The notes below the pieces were generated by a model. That model worked only from the letters and a program-made list of their open reading frames with translations, was not told where the DNA came from and did not search any database. Shown piece by piece: positions 7,980 through 9,443 of a stretch of 9,443 nt of DNA; the stretch's first letter is position 1; every line of letters begins with the position of its first letter. The position numbers and the translations under genes are program-made. This DNA is from Betaproteobacteria bacterium (GTDB lineage: Bacteria; Pseudomonadota; Gammaproteobacteria; Burkholderiales; Rhodocyclaceae), in contig JAGWUW010000067.1 in NCBI GenBank assembly GCA_028868235.1, positions 1-9,443 on the forward strand. Direction: 5' to 3'.

Positions 7980-8007
7980 ATTATTATTTTTGCGAAAATT
8001 TTTGCAA
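7980..8007 (-). promoter_or_regulatory. Possible promoter of the FIST receptor gene
   Basis: On the minus strand TTGCAA (8007-8002; four of six) is followed after 16 bases by AATAAT (7985-7980; five of six, overlapping a repeated ATTATT on the plus strand). It would give a leader of about 90 bases before the start at 7880. It lies in an AT-rich island that contrasts with the GC-rich surroundings. Confidence 0.4.
7990..8007. promoter_or_regulatory. 18-bp near-perfect palindrome, candidate operator
   Basis: TTGCGAAAATTTTTGCAA is symmetric at eight of nine positions in each half (half-site TTGC, then an A/T centre). It lies midway in the FIST/mtnA divergent region and its two ends coincide with the possible -35 elements of both promoters. 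That is the geometry expected for a dimeric repressor or activator site. The bound protein is unknown. Confidence 0.45.
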
Positions 8008-8019
8008 GAATACTATATT
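7990..8019 (+). promoter_or_regulatory. Possible promoter of mtnA
   Basis: TTGCGA (7990-7995; four of six) and TATATT (8014-8019; five of six) are 18 bases apart. Transcription would begin near 8026 and leave a GC-rich leader of about 120 bases before mtnA. A perfect TTGACA at 8021-8026 has no acceptable -10 partner. The call is tentative. Confidence 0.35.
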
Positions 8020-8148
8020 TTTGACAATCTACCTCCCTACCCTCGCCCTAGTGTCGGGTAATCTCACGCGGCCAGGCTTCCATGAGGTGAGCTGTACGGT
8101 CACAATAGGTGGTCTCCAGGCTCTTTACGCCTCGCCAACCCAAGTACC

Positions 8149-9237
8149 ATGAACATCGACGGCACCCCCACTCGCACCCTGCGCGCCCATCCCGAGCGGC
8201 GCGTCATCGACATCATCGACCAGACCCGCCTGCCGCATGCGCTGCACTGGGTCCGCGTCGCCACGCTGGAAGAAGCGGCGCACGCCATCCGCGCCATGCA
8301 GGTGCGCGGCGCGCCGCTGATCGGCGCCACGGCCGCCTATGGTCTGGCCATCGCCCTCGACTTCGAGGCGTCCGACCGGCGCCTGGACGAAGCGGTTGCC
8401 GTCCTCGGCGCCACCCGCCCGACGGCGGTGAACCTGCACTGGGCCTTGGCCCGCATGGAAAAGCTGCTGCGCCCGCTGCCGGCCGAACAACGCAGTGCCG
8501 CCGCCTGGATCGAAGCCGCCGCCATCGCCGAGGAAGACGTGGCGCAGAACGCCGCCATCGGCCAGCATGGCCTGAAGCTGTGGAACGAGCTGATCGTCGC
8601 CGACGGCCAAACGCTGAACATCATGACCCACTGCAATGCCGGCTGGCTGGCCACCGTCGATTGGGGAACCGCCCTGTCGCCGGTCTACGCAGCCCACGAC
8701 GCAGGGGTGCCGGTGCACGTCTGGGTCTCCGAAACCCGGCCGCGCAATCAGGGCCTGCTTACCGCCTGGGAACTGGAACAGCACGGCGTGCCGCACACCC
8801 TGATCGCCGATAATGCCGCCGGCCTGCTCATGCGCTCTGGCAAGGTCGATGCGGTGATCGTCGGCGCTGACCGCATCGCTGCCAACGGCGACGTCGCCAA
8901 TAAAGTCGGCACCTACCTGAAAGCCCTGGCCTGTGCCGACAACGGCATCCCGTTCTTCGTCGCCGCGCCGCGCTCGACCCTCGATTTCGCCTGTCGGGAA
9001 GGCGCCGACATTCCGATCGAGGAACGCGACGGCGACGAATTCCGACTGGTCCATGGTCTCGACCAGCACGCCCAGCCCGCCGCCCTGCGTCAACTGCCGG
9101 CCGGCGAGGATGTTGCCAATCCGGCCTTCGACGTAACGCCGAACTGGCTGGTCAAGGCCATCATCACCGAACGCGGCGTCTGCCCGGCCAGCCGCGAAGG
9201 CCTGCTCGCCCTCTATCCGGAAGAGGCCCGTGGCTGA
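8149..9237 (+). CDS. mtnA: 5-methylthioribose-1-phosphate isomerase MtnA
   Basis: This 362-residue cytosolic enzyme converts 5-methylthioribose 1-phosphate to the ribulose 1-phosphate form in salvage of methylthioadenosine; homologues also accept 5-deoxyribose 1-phosphate. It belongs to the eIF2B-alpha-like isomerase family. Key motifs are RGAPLIG (53-59), THCNAG (160-165) with the catalytic Cys162, SETRPRNQG (194-202), DNAAG (221-225) and GADRIAANGDVANK (239-252) with the catalytic Asp241. The length is slightly above the usual 340-350. The start at 8149 is the first ATG that fits the family; no strong ribosome site precedes it. The next gene, a class II aldolase, overlaps the end by 8 bases, so the two are surely cotranscribed. 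No mtnP or mtnK lies in the window. Confidence 0.95.
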   Translation: MNIDGTPTRTLRAHPERRVIDIIDQTRLPHALHWVRVATLEEAAHAIRAMQVRGAPLIGATAAYGLAIALDFEASDRRLDEAVAVLGATRPTAVNLHWALARMEKLLRPLPAEQRSAAAWIEAAAIAEEDVAQNAAIGQHGLKLWNELIVADGQTLNIMTHCNAGWLATVDWGTALSPVYAAHDAGVPVHVWVSETRPRNQGLLTAWELEQHGVPHTLIADNAAGLLMRSGKVDAVIVGADRIAANGDVANKVGTYLKALACADNGIPFFVAAPRSTLDFACREGADIPIEERDGDEFRLVHGLDQHAQPAALRQLPAGEDVANPAFDVTPNWLVKAIITERGVCPASREGLLALYPEEARG

Positions 9238-9443
9238 CTTGCGCGAACAACTGATCGGCATCGCCCGCACCATGCAGCCAGCCGGGCTGAACAAAGGCAC
9301 CTCTGGCAACGTCAGCGTACGCCATGGCAACGGTTTCTACATCACGCCGACCGGTATGCCCTACGACCGCCTGGTCGCGAACGACATCCCGCTAATGGCA
9401 CTTGACGGTTCGCATCAAGGTACGCGCAAGCCGTCATCGGAAT
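9230..9443 (+). CDS. Class II aldolase, fuculose-phosphate aldolase type, N-terminal part
   Basis: The gene starts at a GTG (9230-9232), preceded by GGAAGAGG, and overlaps the mtnA stop by 8 bases; 71 codons are visible before the window ends. Motifs GLNKGTSGNVSVR (19-31) and ITPTGMPYDRL (38-48) and the terminal KPSSE (67-71) match L-fuculose-phosphate aldolase, including Glu71 as the likely equivalent of the catalytic Glu73 of E. coli FucA. The MtnB dehydratase family has a different pattern (TSGNLS followed by TASGKDK-like residues, from memory). Linked to mtnA, it most likely cleaves 5-methylthioribulose 1-phosphate and/or 5-deoxyribulose 1-phosphate to dihydroxyacetone phosphate and an aldehyde, as Ald2 does in Rhodospirillum rubrum. 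The zinc-binding histidines lie beyond the window, so the enzyme's integrity cannot be checked. Confidence 0.85.
   Translation, partial: MADLREQLIGIARTMQPAGLNKGTSGNVSVRHGNGFYITPTGMPYDRLVANDIPLMALDGSHQGTRKPSSE

Noticed and set aside
8021..8026. Perfect TTGACA as a -35 box for mtnA
   Set aside because: No reasonable -10 hexamer occurs 16 to 19 bases downstream, where the sequence is GC-rich.
8041..8148. SAM or SAH riboswitch in the mtnA leader
   Set aside because: The leader has only short weak stems (for example CTCAC 8063-8067 with GTGAG 8087-8091) and I could not match the conserved cores of known SAM or SAH riboswitches. A covariance-model search would settle it.
8125..9330. Long open frame of 401 codons on the minus strand, antisense to mtnA
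   Set aside because: It is a GC-rich shadow of mtnA: the plus-strand protein has all MtnA catalytic motifs, whereas the antisense product is glycine/aspartate-rich low-information sequence with no recognisable domain.

Overview
The window is GC-rich, densely coding DNA from a proteobacterium. Gene content and protein style suggest a betaproteobacterium of the Rhodocyclales (Dechloromonas/Azoarcus-like). That placement is an inference from recognisable families, not a measured match. No mobile elements, tRNA/rRNA genes or CRISPR arrays were seen. The genes look like chromosomal housekeeping, transport and sensing genes.

Left part (1-3955). A membrane sensor gene with an extracytoplasmic Cache domain runs off the left edge on the minus strand. 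Divergent from it is a three-gene plus-strand set: a CstA/BtsT-family peptide/pyruvate transporter, a YbdD/YjiX small protein and a YjiA/CobW-type GTPase. This order equals the btsT-yjiX-yjiA arrangement of E. coli, where a membrane-sensor two-component system controls the transporter. By analogy the divergent Cache sensor is a candidate regulator here. A perfect-stem bidirectional terminator (3990-4017) ends this block.

Middle part (4036-7880). Three minus-strand genes follow: a soluble FIST-domain chemoreceptor-like protein, a YbdL/MtnE-type PLP aminotransferase that probably uses methionine or its keto acid, and the mechanosensitive channel MscL. MscL appears to have its own sigma70-type promoter.

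Right part (7881-9443). A 268-bp divergent intergenic region holds an AT-rich island with an 18-bp palindrome, flanked by possible promoters for both sides. To its right are mtnA (5-methylthioribose-1-phosphate isomerase) and, overlapping it by 8 bases, the start of a class II aldolase that resembles fuculose-phosphate aldolase rather than the MtnB dehydratase. This pairing points to the dihydroxyacetone-phosphate shunt for salvage of methylthioadenosine and/or 5'-deoxyadenosine, not the classical methionine salvage cycle.

The most interesting points are the mtnA-aldolase pair, the soluble FIST-chemoreceptor fusion with its palindromic control region, and the transporter/YbdD/GTPase operon facing a Cache-domain sensor.
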